A stretch of 64,000 nt of DNA, from contig CM035236.1 in assembly GCA_020226215.1 (NCBI GenBank), positions 3,477,001 through 3,541,000 on the forward strand, read 5' to 3'. The DNA comes from Sindora glabra (Eukaryota > Streptophyta > Magnoliopsida > Fabales > Fabaceae). The notes beneath the pieces are model-generated. The model was not told the DNA's origin. It made no database searches and saw only the letters and a list, made by a program, of their open reading frames with translations. The position numbers were made by a program, and so were the translations under genes. Shown here in pieces: positions 49,020-61,504 of the stretch. Position 1 is the stretch's first letter. Every line of letters begins with the position of its first letter.

Positions 49020-50224
49020 ATGAAGAAAAAATTATACAAATGTTAGAGTTCATATTTATAAATAATAAATTTTAAAATATAATATAAAAATAAAAAATAA
49101 AAAATGTAATTAATTTCAATTAAATTAAAATTTTAATTTATTCAAGAAATTTTTATAGAAAAATATTTTGGGTTAAAATACTATTTTTTAAGTTATAAAT
49201 AATATAAATGAATAAAAGACATACAATAAAACATAATACTTGCAAATGGATATCAAGAAATCTGAAATGATGTTTAATTAATTTGATATATTTTGGGAGT
49301 CGTAAAAAATTGATAAAAAATCTCAATAATATATATATAATTTGAAATATAATATTTGAAATTAGATGTGAAGAAAATATTTACAAAATTTACATAACTA
49401 ATTTAATTTTTATGTTTAAATATTTTTATTGAAAATAAAGTACATAATTATATAATTTGATTAATACTTTTTATGTTAAAATTTTGATAGGGACGGACAT
49501 AAAAAGGAAAAGAAGAAAAATATGCAATAAAGCAAAGATGAGGATGTGACTCTAATGTTAAGTAATATAAAAATTAAAAATAAAACAAATACTCAAATAA
49601 TTTAATTAAACTAAATCTTTGGCTTATTTAAATTATTTTATAATAAAAATAAAATATACCATGTTATAATAAAATAATTGCAGCGAACATGAATTAAATA
49701 TGCAATAAAGTAAACAAAATAAATTGAAATAGTGCAAGAATTGTACCTTTAATAAAATTTCAATTGATGTATATTTACTTTAAAATATATCACTTAAAAT
49801 TGATATAAAATTGATAAAATTTAAATATATAGGTTTAATCTTAATTTTTGAATATTTTTAAGTAATAAAATATGTAATTAATTATTTCAATTAATATTTT
49901 ATATGTAAAAGTTTATGTTAATTAAAATGTTTTATAATAAAATCAAATATATCTTGTCATATTTATGTTTAAGTGTCAAAGTTATAAATAATAGTTATGA
50001 AAGTGAAAAAGGAAAAAAGAAAAAATATGCAATGAAATAAATAAAAAAAAGAAATAACAATTGAACTATAAAGTAATATAAGAGTTAAAAATAAAATACA
50101 TTATTAAACAATTCAATTAAACTAAGTCTTTTAATCTATTTGAATATTTTTATAACAAAAATATAAAATATCATATTGCATGTATACTTTTTAGTGATAC
50201 TAATATGTGAGCAATAAACAATAA
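49020..50224. repeat. Degenerate AT-rich tandem array, left part
   Basis: Loosely conserved units recur with AAGTAATATAA, TTAAAAATAAAA, a TTTATAA(T/C)AAAAAT block, TTTAGTGATA and AAAAATATGCAATAAAG-type segments. Strong unit starts at 49562 and 50083 are about 521 bp apart, with a weaker related unit between them (about 49865), suggesting a dimeric repeat. The same array resumes at 61505. Confidence 0.6.
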
Positions 50225-50768
50225 GAGCACATTTGGTACATCATATAAGAGAGACATTATAGTTGATTAAGTGTTTGAACTTTACACAAGATAGTATAAT
50301 ATAATCTAGTTAATTTATTTTATACGGTCAACATATGATAAATTAATCCTCCCCCTCTAGACTTATTATTATAGAATAAGATTATAATAAAATTTATCAT
50401 TCTTAATTTAGTCTTAACTTATTTTTATATCATTCAATCTTAATTAATAATTATTGTTTAACCTGATTTAGTTTTAAGCTATTTTATCCTTAGAAATATC
50501 AGTAATTTAAGTTTAAACATATTAATAATTTAAACTTAACCTGTTTTAACTTATTTATCATTGCTAATTTATTCTCAATTTACTTTAATTGTAAAAATAT
50601 TGATAATTATTATTTACATATAAAATAGGTAAAATACAATAAATATATCAATAATTATTAATTAAAGTGATCATAAAATATTAAAAAATTATAATTATCA
50701 AATATCACAAAGTATATAATTGAGATATAAAATATTTTTAAAATAAGACTAATTTTTTATAAATAAAA

Positions 50769-53308
50769 TGTCACTACCTTAACCCAATTATGACTGATGT
50801 GAGACTTATTTTTTTATTTTCACAAATCTATTTTTAATTATTTAATTTGATCTTGATTAACAATATCATGCGTAAATAAAAGAAAATGATACTTTCGAAA
50901 AAAAAACATTCATTAGAGTTCATTAACATTTCTACAAAGAAATGAGGAGGTTATGTATGCTTATAATTCTCCCAAAATGAGAATAAACAAGTTTAACTAA
51001 CACATGAAGAGTTAACTTTTTATAAGATTCCATGCTACCATGCTACCATGAATGAATTTTCATGAAATCTAGCTTTGAAGAGGTGAATGTGAAGGCTCAA
51101 CTAAGAATTTATAAAATAAATCACAAATGAGTGAGTTAATAATCTATAATATTATCAATAAATCATAATAGCTTACCTATCAGATTATTCTCCTTTAATA
51201 AATTATATCACATTTAAGCTTTTTTTTTTTTTGGTACACAGGAAATGCTTGTAAACGAGGAGGGAGTAAACTGGGGTGGTCGAATGCCCCCCACATTTAC
51301 TAGAAACTAAAAGCTAATAATAATAAGATTAGCACATAATCATTTTCTTTTTTAATGTATCACATAAAAATATTCATGACTAATTACACTTAAGATCATA
51401 TTTCATTAGAAAAAATGAGCAATAAATAAAATGCATTCATCCATCTTTTTTCTCTCGAGTTAACTTTATACTCTTCTACAATCTTTCTATCCCTATCCCT
51501 TTAAGGTTTGCCTTTATACCCTTCACAAGCATATCATTGAGAATTTTCCATTCAGTATTTACAACATCATTCCCATCACATTTCTCATCTTCATTATCAC
51601 TAATGGCATAATTCATAATGTAATTTTAAACACTAAAGTTCAAGCTCCATCCAATATAGTCACAATTCAATTTTAATGGCCATAAGCATTCACACATATT
51701 ATAGTAATCAATCCATAAAATATTTCTTCAACACATTTCATCCCATGAGTAATGCAATAAGTTTATTACTACACGTGTTATATCATAGAACTTCTATTTT
51801 CTCATTTCATGATTATCCAAGTCATGCACTCATCTTATAATTATCATAAACAACTTATATTTAATGTTTAAAAACTAAATACCCTATGTTGGGCCATTAT
51901 AAATCATGAATACAAAAAACAAATTGAGTATATGTTACTATATGATCATTATGATTGTTACGTTTGAGTGATATTTTATGAATAACTTAAAAATTATAAA
52001 TATATTATTCATGAAATTTATTTCATATGAAAATAAACTCAATTAATTTTTTATAAACTATTCATATGCTTAAATTAGCTAAGTTTTGAAAGGGTTATGC
52101 CTTTTTAAACAAAAAAATTCAATTTTTGAAATCTTAAATTTTTTACTTTTGTCTACTATTTTGATGATGTCTCAAAATACATATAAGATATTATTTAAAA
52201 CTAATTTCATTTAAAAGTAGACTTAATTACCTTTACAATAATAGGTAATTTGTTTAAAACAAATGTAAGATGAAAGAGTTATGTCTCTTCAAATTCAACG
52301 TAAAATTATGGGTTCAATAAATCAATTAACCAAGCAATTTCCTATCTTGAAATTGCCTTTAGATACATAGAATTGATTAATTACTCGATTCTGAAACTTA
52401 AATTTACCTCTAGACTCTCATAATTGATTAGTCACTCAACTCACACATGAAAATTATAGTTTTCTATGAAAATTTTACTACTCATCTAATTCTAAATATC
52501 TTTTAAACACATATATTATACACCAAATCTTGATACAATCATTAATACACTTATCTAATATATTATATCACCTCTCTTTATCATTTACTACTTCCACCAC
52601 ATCAAAACAAGCAAGATTCAAGATCATAAAATAACTAATATTCCCTCCATATCATCATATAACTTACAAAATGTATAAATTAGCAAAATTATCTACTCAC
52701 TTGTATAGGAAAAGGGTGCTAGAAAGGTTAGTTTAAAGATCTTTCAATTCTATCATATCAAAATTCACATATTTTAAAGGTAAGGTTTAAAATATCCAAC
52801 AAAACTAAATAAATCTCAAATTTTCGTCATCATTTAAAAAGAAATAGGAATATTTTTTATGAAAGCAATATTCTTGGCTTAATTGGATGAAGAAATAAAA
52901 AAGAAATAAGGATTTCTTTACTTAACTAATAGAGTGGTAGAGAGATTGTGTAAGGAGAAAGTTAAGAGAAATACAAGAGTGGGAAGAAATGAGAAAGATT
53001 GGGGTTTAGGGGGCTGATAAGAAGGAAAAATAGTAACTTAGGGCATTTTTGAAAAATTAGTCCATAACATTTTCCACACTTATACACTCATTTATATCAA
53101 TACATAGCTTTCTACTTTATAATTCTAATAAGTTTTTCCTATTAAAATTTTACCAAATTCATATTCCTATATTCTTAATTTTATTGACTATATTTTATTC
53201 TATATATCACACATAAGATTTTTAACTTAAATAAATTTATCGATTATCTTAATTATTCTTTCTTATAAAGTAATTTCTAATTTATTGATAATTAGAGAGG
53301 GTGTAATA
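50769..53308 (-). repeat. Left (3') LTR of the Gypsy element
   Basis: Starts TGTCACTACC and ends GAGGGTGTAATA. It aligns with 58870-61296 along its length, for example ATCAATCCATAAAATATTTC and ACACATTTCATCCCATGAGT. It differs by many substitutions and by a 72 bp insertion at 51220-51291. Confidence 0.82.
51220..51291 (-). mobile_element. Short SINE-like or retroposed insertion in the left LTR
   Basis: A T-run (51220-51232; poly(A) on the minus strand) followed by about 59 bp of GC-rich sequence that is absent from the right LTR at the matching place (about 59372). CACATTTA occurs on both sides (51209-51216 and 51292-51299), as a target duplication would. The shape is that of a 3' fragment of a SINE or other retroposon in minus orientation. 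Confidence 0.6.
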
Positions 53309-53320
53309 ATATTTCTCCCT
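53309..53320 (-). other. Probable polypurine tract of the Gypsy element
   Basis: Next to the inner edge of the left LTR, the minus strand reads TAGGGAGAAAT, a purine run in the position where second-strand priming occurs in LTR retrotransposons. Confidence 0.5.
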
Positions 53321-53399
53321 ACAAAAGAATTCATCCTTTAATTCTCAATGTATAAAGTATTTTAAAACTGGTATGAAAACATGATTATATTAAAATTAC

Positions 53400-53900
53400 T
53401 ACTTATCGAATAAATAACGATATTGTTATTGCATTTTCGACTCTAACTTCTACGTGGCCTCCTCCATTCTAGGATGTTCCTATAAACTTTCATGAAAGAA
53501 ACCCTTTTAGATCTCAACTTTTAAACTTAGTAATCTAAGATCTTTACTAATTGCTCTTCTTAGGATAGTTTAGGATCAAATTGTAATGGCCCATCTTGAA
53601 TCACATGAGACTTATCTAATAGGTATTTTTTAAGCATAGATACATGAAATACAAGATGGATCGCTTATAAACTATCTAGCAACTTCAATTGATAAGCTAC
53701 CACTTCAATACGCTTGAGAATTGGAAAAGGCCAAAAGAAAAACAATGCTAATTTACCTTTTTTCTTAAATCTTATCACACTTTTTCATAGGTGAAACTTT
53801 TAGAAATATCATATCTTCTACTTGAAACTCTAATTCCCTCATTCTTTTGTCTACATCTAACTTTTGTTGATTTTGAGCTATCTTTAATTGATTTACAACC
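53400..53900 (-). pseudogene. Gypsy integrase C terminus and chromodomain-like end
   Basis: The minus strand reads AQNQQKLDVDKRMRELEFQV, then MIFLKVSPMKK, VAYQLKL, HLVFHVSMLKKYLLDKSHVI and QDGPLQFDP, the usual sequence after the integrase core in plant Gypsy polyproteins. Further left, HPRMEEAT with a frameshift recalls the closing chromodomain motif NxxxEEATWE. Stops are frequent. Confidence 0.75.
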
Positions 53901-54170
53901 ACATGAACCTTCCTAGGATGATATAAAATAAAGCAATCATAATACTTGACTAACTCTATCCATCTTCTTTATCTCAAATTAGGATTTTTTTGCTTAAAAA
54001 TATACTTCAAACTCTTATGATCCATATAGATTTTAGTGGTTTCTCCGTATAGGTAATGTCTTTATAACTTTAAGGCAAAGATTATCACTCTTATCTCCAA
54101 ATCATGTATAGGATAATTTTGTTTATGTCTCTTTAATTATTGGGAAGCATAAGCTATCACCTTACCGTGT
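53901..54170 (-). pseudogene. Gypsy RNase H fragment fused to the integrase C terminus
   Basis: On the minus strand: MDHKSLKYIFKQKNPNLR, a stop, RRWIELVKYYDCF, then YHPRKVHVV. In intact elements this is TDHKSLKYIFTQK...RRWLELIKDYD...YHPGKANVVADALSR. Here the sequence passes straight from the HPGK block to the AQNQQK block of the integrase C terminus, so the core between them is missing. Confidence 0.78.
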
Positions 54171-54590
54171 TGCATAAGAACACATCTAAGTTTAGTCCTT
54201 AATACATTGTAATACACTACATATCCTGTGTTATTTAAAGAAAGTGCCAATATTGGTGCCAATGTCAAATATGATTTTGGTTTCTAAAAGCTATTTTTAT
54301 ATGCATTTGTTCACTCAAATTTGACTCCTTTTTTGTCAATTTGGTTAATGGTATGGAAATTTTAGAGAAATCTTTAACAAAACTTCAATAATAACCTATC
54401 AATTTAAGAAAAATACAAATTTCTATAACTAATGATGGCCTTGACCAATTTTCTACTGCTTTAACCTTTTAAGAATCCACTTAAACACCATATGCTCTTG
54501 GAAAATAACATTGGTAGTTCAAAACTCACATTTGAAAAACTTTACATATAGTTTACGCTCTCATAATATTTACAAGACTGTTTAAAGATA

Positions 54591-55120
54591 TCAAACATAC
54601 TCCTTCTCACTTTTTGAGTACACCAAGATATCATCAATGAAGATAATAATAAATTTATCCAAATATAGCTTGCATATATGATTCATCAAACCTATGAAAG
54701 TAGTGAGGGCATTGGTCAATCTAAAGGATATTGCTAATAACTTAAAATAGTCGTATTGAGTCTTAAATGTAATCTTAGGATTATCTCCTTTATGAATTTT
54801 CAACTAATGGTAACCTATATGTCAAGGTTAATCTTGGAGAAGTACTTCGTTCTTGAAATTGATCAAAAAGATGATCAATATGAGGAATAGAATATTTATT
54901 CTTGATAGTAACCTTGTAAAGCTAATAATAATCAATACATAATCATATAAATCCATCATTTTTCTTCACGAAGAAGGTTAAAGCTTTCTAAAGTGAAGAA
55001 TTTGGACAAATGAAATCTTTATCTATAAGATCTTGTAACTGTTCCTTCAACTCTTACAATTCTATTAGGGCTATTCCTTTGGGGACACATTAAGGAATTA
55101 TTTCACTATTGGAACAATAT
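54591..55120 (-). pseudogene. Gypsy reverse transcriptase fragment
   Basis: The open frame at 54591-54803 includes FRLTNALTTFIGLMNHI and the catalytic block IIIFIDDILVYSKSEKEY. The DD pair of the active site is retained. Rightward, in other frames, FFVKKNDGFI, LCIDYY and KVTIKNKYSIPHIDHLFDQF continue the RT domain with stops. Confidence 0.88.
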
Positions 55121-55716
55121 CGACATCTAGAATGGGTTGATTCAAATATTGCATTAGTGTCAAGTATGTTGACCTTATTTCTAAATGATTCTTTAAGATT
55201 TAATGCTTGAAATAATTACAATAGAATACATTAACCTATCTTTTTAGAATTCAATAAGTATAAAGCTCTCTGTAAAGAATGTTACGGATTTATCAAAATA
55301 ATTTTCACATGCATTGTACTTAGATAATCAGTCCATTTCCAATATCATATCATAGTCACTCATATCAAGTAAAATCAAGCTCCATCAACTCTTGCAATTC
55401 TATTAAGGTCATTCCTCTGGAGACACATCAAGGCATTATTTCACTACTGGAACAATATCAACATCTGGAATGGATTGATTCAAATATTGCATTAGTGTTA
55501 AGTATGTTGTAGCTCCTTTCTAAATGATTTTTTAAAATTTAATGCTTAAAATAATGATAATAGAATACATCAACCTATCTTTTTGGAATTTAATAGGTAT
55601 AAAGCCCTTTGTAGAGAATGTTACAAATTTATCAAAATAATTTATACATGCATTGTACTTAGATAACTAATCAATCTCCAATATCATATCATAGTCACTC
55701 ATATTAAGTAATATCA
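55041..55716. repeat. 338 bp tandem duplication inside the Gypsy element
   Basis: 55041-55378 and 55379-55716 are clear direct copies. Both contain CTCTTACAATTCTATTA (C-G variant in the second), the ATATTGCATTAGTGT block and CCAATATCATATCATAGTCA. The duplication covers the join between protease and reverse transcriptase remains. Confidence 0.8.
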
Positions 55717-55942
55717 AATCTACTGGTGTCATGTGATCATGAATTCTTATGAGACAAGCCTCTAATTTATAGGTGGCTATAATGGATTTCTCTATAAAGG
55801 TCATTATAATTGAAAAGATATTTAGGATTTTGGTGGGTTTACCTAAGGTGGTAACAAATTTCTTTAATATAAAGGAGTGGGTAATACTGGGATCAAATAA
55901 AACTTTAATAGCAAAAGTTTCAATAGAGATAGTTCTTATCAT
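55667..55942 (-). pseudogene. Gypsy aspartic protease fragment (retropepsin)
   Basis: The frame reads KVLFDPSITHSFILKKFV, then VDLILLNMSDYDMILEID. The usual form is VLFDSGATHSFIS...LIVLDMSDYDVILGMDWL. The active-site triplet DSG is changed to DPS, so the enzyme would be inactive. Confidence 0.85.
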
Positions 55943-57254
55943 GATAGTATTAGAGGCATGTGCCTTTTAACTAGGTAAATGCATACATTTGAACTTGATT
56001 CCTACTTGCTTCTCTTCTTTGGAAAACACTAACACTCTTTGAAGGTGCCTAAGGGTTTCTAGAATGTGGAGCTGATGGAAGATTTGAGTTATTCTTTTGA
56101 GATATAGAATAACTCGCTCCTTGGCTCGTAATATTTCCAGAGGTAATCCTTTACCTTATGCCTAACTATCTCGTATTTGAACCATTGTCCTTCAAAATGG
56201 TTACAAGGAATATCATGGTGAAACTAGCATTTAGGGCACTAAGGTCTTCCATCACCTTACCTTGATGATTGATTTTATTGACTTAAAGGATTAGGATGAA
56301 TTTTTTGCCTTACAAGTTATTTCTTAAAGAATATTTACCTTGAAAAGATAATAGCCTCATAGTGGAACCACTTTCATTATGTCTAAAAATAGCTTAAGAA
56401 GGAATATTCTTTAAAGAATGTACTTAACTCAGTTTCCTTAAACTAACTTCTCTTCCTGTTCCCTTCTTAAGCTTACCATTTCTTTCTCTCATTAACTCTT
56501 ATTTCTAGTACTAGTGTTTGGTTTACCACTTCTTGATAAGTAACATCACGATCAACATAAACTCTTTAAAAGTCGAAATCTTTGAGGCTATGAATAAACC
56601 TTTTAATTTTAGCCTTCTTTATAGAAACCAAATGTAAAGTATATCAACATAACTGGGTAAATTGAGTATCATACTTTACAATAAATAAGCCTTCTTGTTT
56701 TAGAGTCTCAAATTCTCAAACTTTTTCTTAATAAACACTTACTGGTAAGAAGTGATCTATGAATAGTTCTTGGAAAACTTTCTAAGTCAAAGGCTCTAAT
56801 CATGGATTTTGATTAGTTACTGTATTAGTGAACCAATAATAGGTCACGTCATTTAGTTGGTAGCCTACCAATTCAATCAACAAAAAGGTAGGCTTTGTAA
56901 CAGCTCACCTAACCTTATAATGTACTCAAAAAATTGATATGGACCCACAATTGAATTAAGACCAGAGTATCTAGGTGGGTTTAATTGAAGGAACTTTCCC
57001 CTTATGGGAAAGGTACGCTCATGCTTACATTCTCTTCTTTAATTATGGCTTTTATTATGATCATTAGGATTACCTAAATGTGCACTTTGATTCTTTAGGG
57101 TATTATACCCTAACTGTTGGGTAAAGACCGTATTAACTTGGTCTAGAACGTGTTCTAGAAAAGGCATAATCCAAAGTGGAAAATTTTGATTAATTTTTTC
57201 ACTAGCCTTTTTTTCTATTATTACGAGCTTGAAGACTTCTAAATGATTCTCCAT
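55943..57254 (-). pseudogene. Gypsy gag remnant with zinc knuckle
   Basis: Frames at 57039-57254 (start MENHLEVFKLVIIEKK) correspond to the N-terminal part. Near 56180-56250 the minus strand reads CPKC, a stop, then FHHDIPC, a degenerate zinc knuckle. The stretch between has weak gag-like similarity in broken frames. Confidence 0.55.
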
Positions 57255-58869
57255 TTCTAGGGCGATTAGCTTACGCTTAACTTTGTGTGTTAACTGTTTC
57301 CTAATTATTCACAAATTTCTTAAATAGTTATATAATAATTTAAATAATCACCACATAATTCATCAATCAATTTATGATATGGTTCATAATGCACTATATC
57401 ATATATAAACTCTATCACCCACCACCACGATATAATAAGGTCCATTGAAATAATACTAGCGATACGTGACCCCCGGGGCACATATTCCATTAGTATAATT
57501 TTAGTTAACACCTATCATGATAGCATATAGACATATCTTAAGGGCATCATCTTATTAGGAATCTAGATTATACTTTAATATTATCTTTGTCATGACTTTA
57601 ACTTGATCGTAAACTTGTAAAAATAGATTAACCTAACTCTATCAGGTTAACTCAATGAGTAAAAACTGTATGTCAAGTCAGTCTTCGGTCGAACTATTTT
57701 TTCACCAAATTAAGTCTAAATTGGATTGCTCTCAGTCCTAATCCTAGGTTAACATTTATCAGGTGAGTTTTTATAATTCATTACATTTTATTATTATTAT
57801 CATATTATTTATTTATTTATTATTAATTTTATATTATTAATTAATTAAAATTTATCATTATTTATTAAATATAATTATATGTCATTATGACTTAAATTTT
57901 TTTTATATATAAATTACTCATATATATTATATATGAAAATAAATATATATTATTAAATATATGTTTAATAAAATAAATATATATTATTAAAACCTAATAA
58001 ATGCATGAATTTGTATTTAATAATATATACATTTAATAAAATAATTTAAATTTTATATTGAGCAAAAATTTTATATTATATATATTTTTTAATAAAATGA
58101 ATATATATATTATTATATATTATACATTTATATATTTGTATTTAATAAAATAAAATTTATATTATATATTATGTATTTGTTTATATTATATTTTATTTTA
58201 TATATTTATTATATTTAATAAAATAAATAAATATTATTAAATATATGTTAATCAAGGCCAAAGTATAATATATAAAAATAATATATTTAACAATTTATAT
58301 ATTATCAAATATATATAAATAAATAATTATTTATATAATATATTAATAAAAATAATTATAATAATTTCTATATAATAATAAAAAATACATAATAATGTAT
58401 TATATTATATAATGTATATTATATATTTAAAATTGATACCAAAATTATTTATTTAAAATTTTTAAATAATTTAAAATTTTAATATTAAAGTATTAATTTA
58501 AATTTTAATATAATTATTTATTTTGATAAATTTATATAATATATATTGATAATATTAAATATATAAGTTTATTAATTTTAATATTAAAAATAATTTAATA
58601 TTGCTTATATATGTAATTTTAATATATCAAAATTATTATTTTAATATTTATATAAAAATTAAAGATATAATAATAAATTAATTATTTATTACTTACTAAT
58701 ATGATCAAACTAATAAACTAACTCAATAATTCGATAGGTTAATACTTATCAGCCTCAATCCTTTATCAGGTCGAGTCACTGTTATTATTTTTTATACTAG
58801 TCCTAGTCCCAATCTCAGACCAGTAAAATTATACCAATTTTAGATCAACTCGTTAAACCCAACCCATTT
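57255..58869. other. Leader region of the Gypsy element and extremely AT-rich insert
   Basis: 57780-58730 is almost pure A/T with many TATATT runs. Its two flanks (57590-57775 and 58731-58869) have ordinary composition and share TATCAGGT(T/C/G) motifs. No primer-binding site complementary to a tRNA was recognised next to the right LTR. The insert could be a separate low-complexity element. Confidence 0.4.
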
Positions 58870-61296
58870 TGACACATTTTACCAAATCGTGACCAATATA
58901 GAACTTATTTTTTTATTTTCACCAACTTATTTCTAATTATTTAATTTGATCTTAATTAATAAATATCATACATAAATTAAAAAAATGGTTCCTTAGAAGA
59001 AAATATTCATTGGAATTCATTGAGTTTCCTACAAAAGATGAGAAAATTAAGTATATTTATAGTTCTCCTAAAATAAGGATAAATAAGTCTAACTATCTCA
59101 TGAGGAGTAAGTTCAAATATCTCTTATATTTAAATCTATGAAAAAATGAGACCCAAAATATATTATTTATAGGATTTTGTGCTATCATACTACCATCAAT
59201 AAGTTCCAATGAAATCCAGTTGTGAGGAAATGGATATGAAAGTTCAACATAAGAATTTATAAAGTAAATCATAAAGGATGAGTTTGAGACTTAGTGAGCA
59301 AATAATCGATAATAACATTAATAAATCATAATAACTTACCTATTGAACTACTATTCTTTGACAAATTATATCACATTTAAGCATATTAGTAATTAAAAGC
59401 CAATAACAAGAAAATTAATACATAATCATTTCATTTTTCAATATATCATATAAGAATACTTATAACTAACTATACTAAAGATCACATTTCATTAGAACAA
59501 TGAACCATAAATTAAATATATTCATCCATCTTTTGTTTTCCAAGTTAACTTTATATTCTTTACAAACTTTCCATCTTTGTCTTTCTAAAATTTGTCTTAT
59601 ATCCTCTATAAGCATGTTACTGAAAAATTTTCATTCAGTATTCACAGCATCATCCCCATCATATCTCTCATCTTTATTACTACTCATGGTATGATTCACA
59701 ATGTAATTTTAAACATTAGAACTCAAGCTCTATCTAATATAGTCATAATTTAATTTTAATGTACATCACAATATATATTAATATTATTATGCCTTCTTAT
59801 ATGGCTACAAGCATTCATGCATATTATAGTAATCAATCCATAAAATATTTCTCAACACATTTCATCCCATGAGTAATGCAATAAGTTTATTATAACACAT
59901 ATCATATCATACAATTTCTATTTTCTCATTTCATAATTACCTAAATCATGCACTCATCTTATAATTATAATAAACTACTTTATCTTTTATGTTTAGAAAC
60001 CTAAACACTTTATATTAGGTTATCATAAGTCATGAAAAAATAAAATAGATTTCGGTATAAGTTACTGTATGGTTACTATGATTGTGACATTTAAGTGATA
60101 TTTTATGAATGACTCTAAAATTATACATATATTATTCATGATTTCATATAAAAATAACCTTAATTAGCTTTTTATAAACTAAGTCATTTGTCCTAAATTG
60201 ACTAAATTTTGAAAGGGTTATGCCTTTTTAAATATAGACATAAAAAGTCAATTTTTTCAAAATTTAGGGTTTTTGACCTCCATCTACTATTTTAATGATA
60301 TCTCAATATATATATATATATATATATATGATTTGAAACTAAGCAATTTGAAAAAAAAGCTTAATTACCTTTACAAGGATAGGTAATTTATTTAAAATAG
60401 ATGTAAGACGAAGGAGTTATGCTCCTTCAAAATTGGCATAAGATTCTAGGTTCAGTGAATTGATTTACTAATTAATTTACTTATCTTAGTCACTCGGTTT
60501 ACATATGAAAATTATAATTTTTTGCAAAAATTTTATTGTTCATCCAATTCTAAATGTCCTTTAAATACATACATTATATATCAAACCTTGATATAATTAT
60601 TAATACATTTATTTAACATTTCATATCACATTTTTTTTATCATTTATTACTTCTATCACATTAAACAAATAAGATTTAAGTAAGATCACAAAACAATCAA
60701 TATTCCCTTAATATCATCATGTAGCCACAAAATTCATAAATTAGTTAGATTATCCACTTATCTTGTATGAAAAAGGGTGTTATGAAGCTAGTTTAAAGAT
60801 CTTTCAATCTTAATTACATTAAAATTCATATGTTTTATAGTTAGAGTTTAAAATACCCTAATAAAACTAAATAAATTTCAAATTTTTTCATCATTTAAGA
60901 AGAAATATGAATGATTTTTTATGAAAGTAATGTTGTTACCTTGATTGAATGAAGAAATCAAAAAGAAATGAGGATTTCTTTGCTTGATTGATAGAGTAAT
61001 TGAGGGATTGTGTAAGGAAAGAGTCAAAAGAAATGGAGGAGTGGAGAGAAACGAGAGAGATTAGGGTTCGAGTGTTGATAAGGAGGAAAACTAGTGTTCT
61101 AAGGGTATTTATGAAAAATTATTCTCCATCAAAATTTTATCAAATTCATATTTCCTATATTCTTAATTTTATTGACTTTACTTTATTTCATATTTTATAC
61201 GTAAGATTTTTAACTCAATCGAATTTATCGATTACATTAAGTATTCTTTCTCATAAAATAATTTTTAATTTACTAATAATTAAAAAGAGTATAACA
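58870..61296 (-). repeat. Right (5') LTR of the Gypsy element
   Basis: Starts TGACACATTTTACC and ends AGTATAACA. It aligns with 50769-53308. It contains a TA microsatellite (60306-60329) and about 45 extra bases near 59765-59805 not found in the left LTR, but lacks the 72 bp retroposed insertion. Confidence 0.82.
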
Positions 61297-61504
61297 TAAG
61301 AATACTAATACAATTGTGTTATATATATTTATATAATAACAAATGTATAATAATATAAGTTTATATTATCAAATTATTTATACAATTGTTTATTAAATAT
61401 TTGATAGCATTATATTTTATTCTTTAATTATCCTATGCTACACTATCATTCTTGTTTATCTTATCATATCATATACTATCACGTCCTTTCTAAATGGGCA
61501 CTAA

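Larger units (their letters stand above)
50769..61296 (-). mobile_element. Decayed Ty3/Gypsy LTR retrotransposon, minus strand, integrase core deleted
   Basis: The element has two LTRs of about 2.4-2.5 kb (50769-53308 and 58870-61296). Flanks taaaa (50764-50768) and taaga (61297-61301) match in four of five bases. On the minus strand, from right to left, it keeps gag, zinc knuckle, protease, reverse transcriptase, RNase H, integrase C terminus and a chromodomain-like end. All are broken. The integrase catalytic core is missing. Confidence 0.87.
50225..61501. mobile_element. Tourist-like (PIF/Harbinger) element, split by the Gypsy insertion
   Basis: Left end GAGCACATTTGG (50225-50236) and the inverted right end GTGCCCATTTAG (61490-61501) match at 9 of 12 bases and resemble Tourist-type termini. 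They are flanked by TAA (50222-50224) and TAA (61502-61504), the 3 bp target duplication of this superfamily. Removing the Gypsy element leaves about 750 bp without coding capacity, so it is a non-autonomous copy. Closing the gap between 50224 and 61505 restores one unit of the surrounding tandem array. Confidence 0.55.

Noticed and set aside
54591..54803. Host reverse-transcriptase-like gene
   Set aside because: It is the RT domain of the Gypsy element, flanked by matching LTRs and other broken retrotransposon domains.
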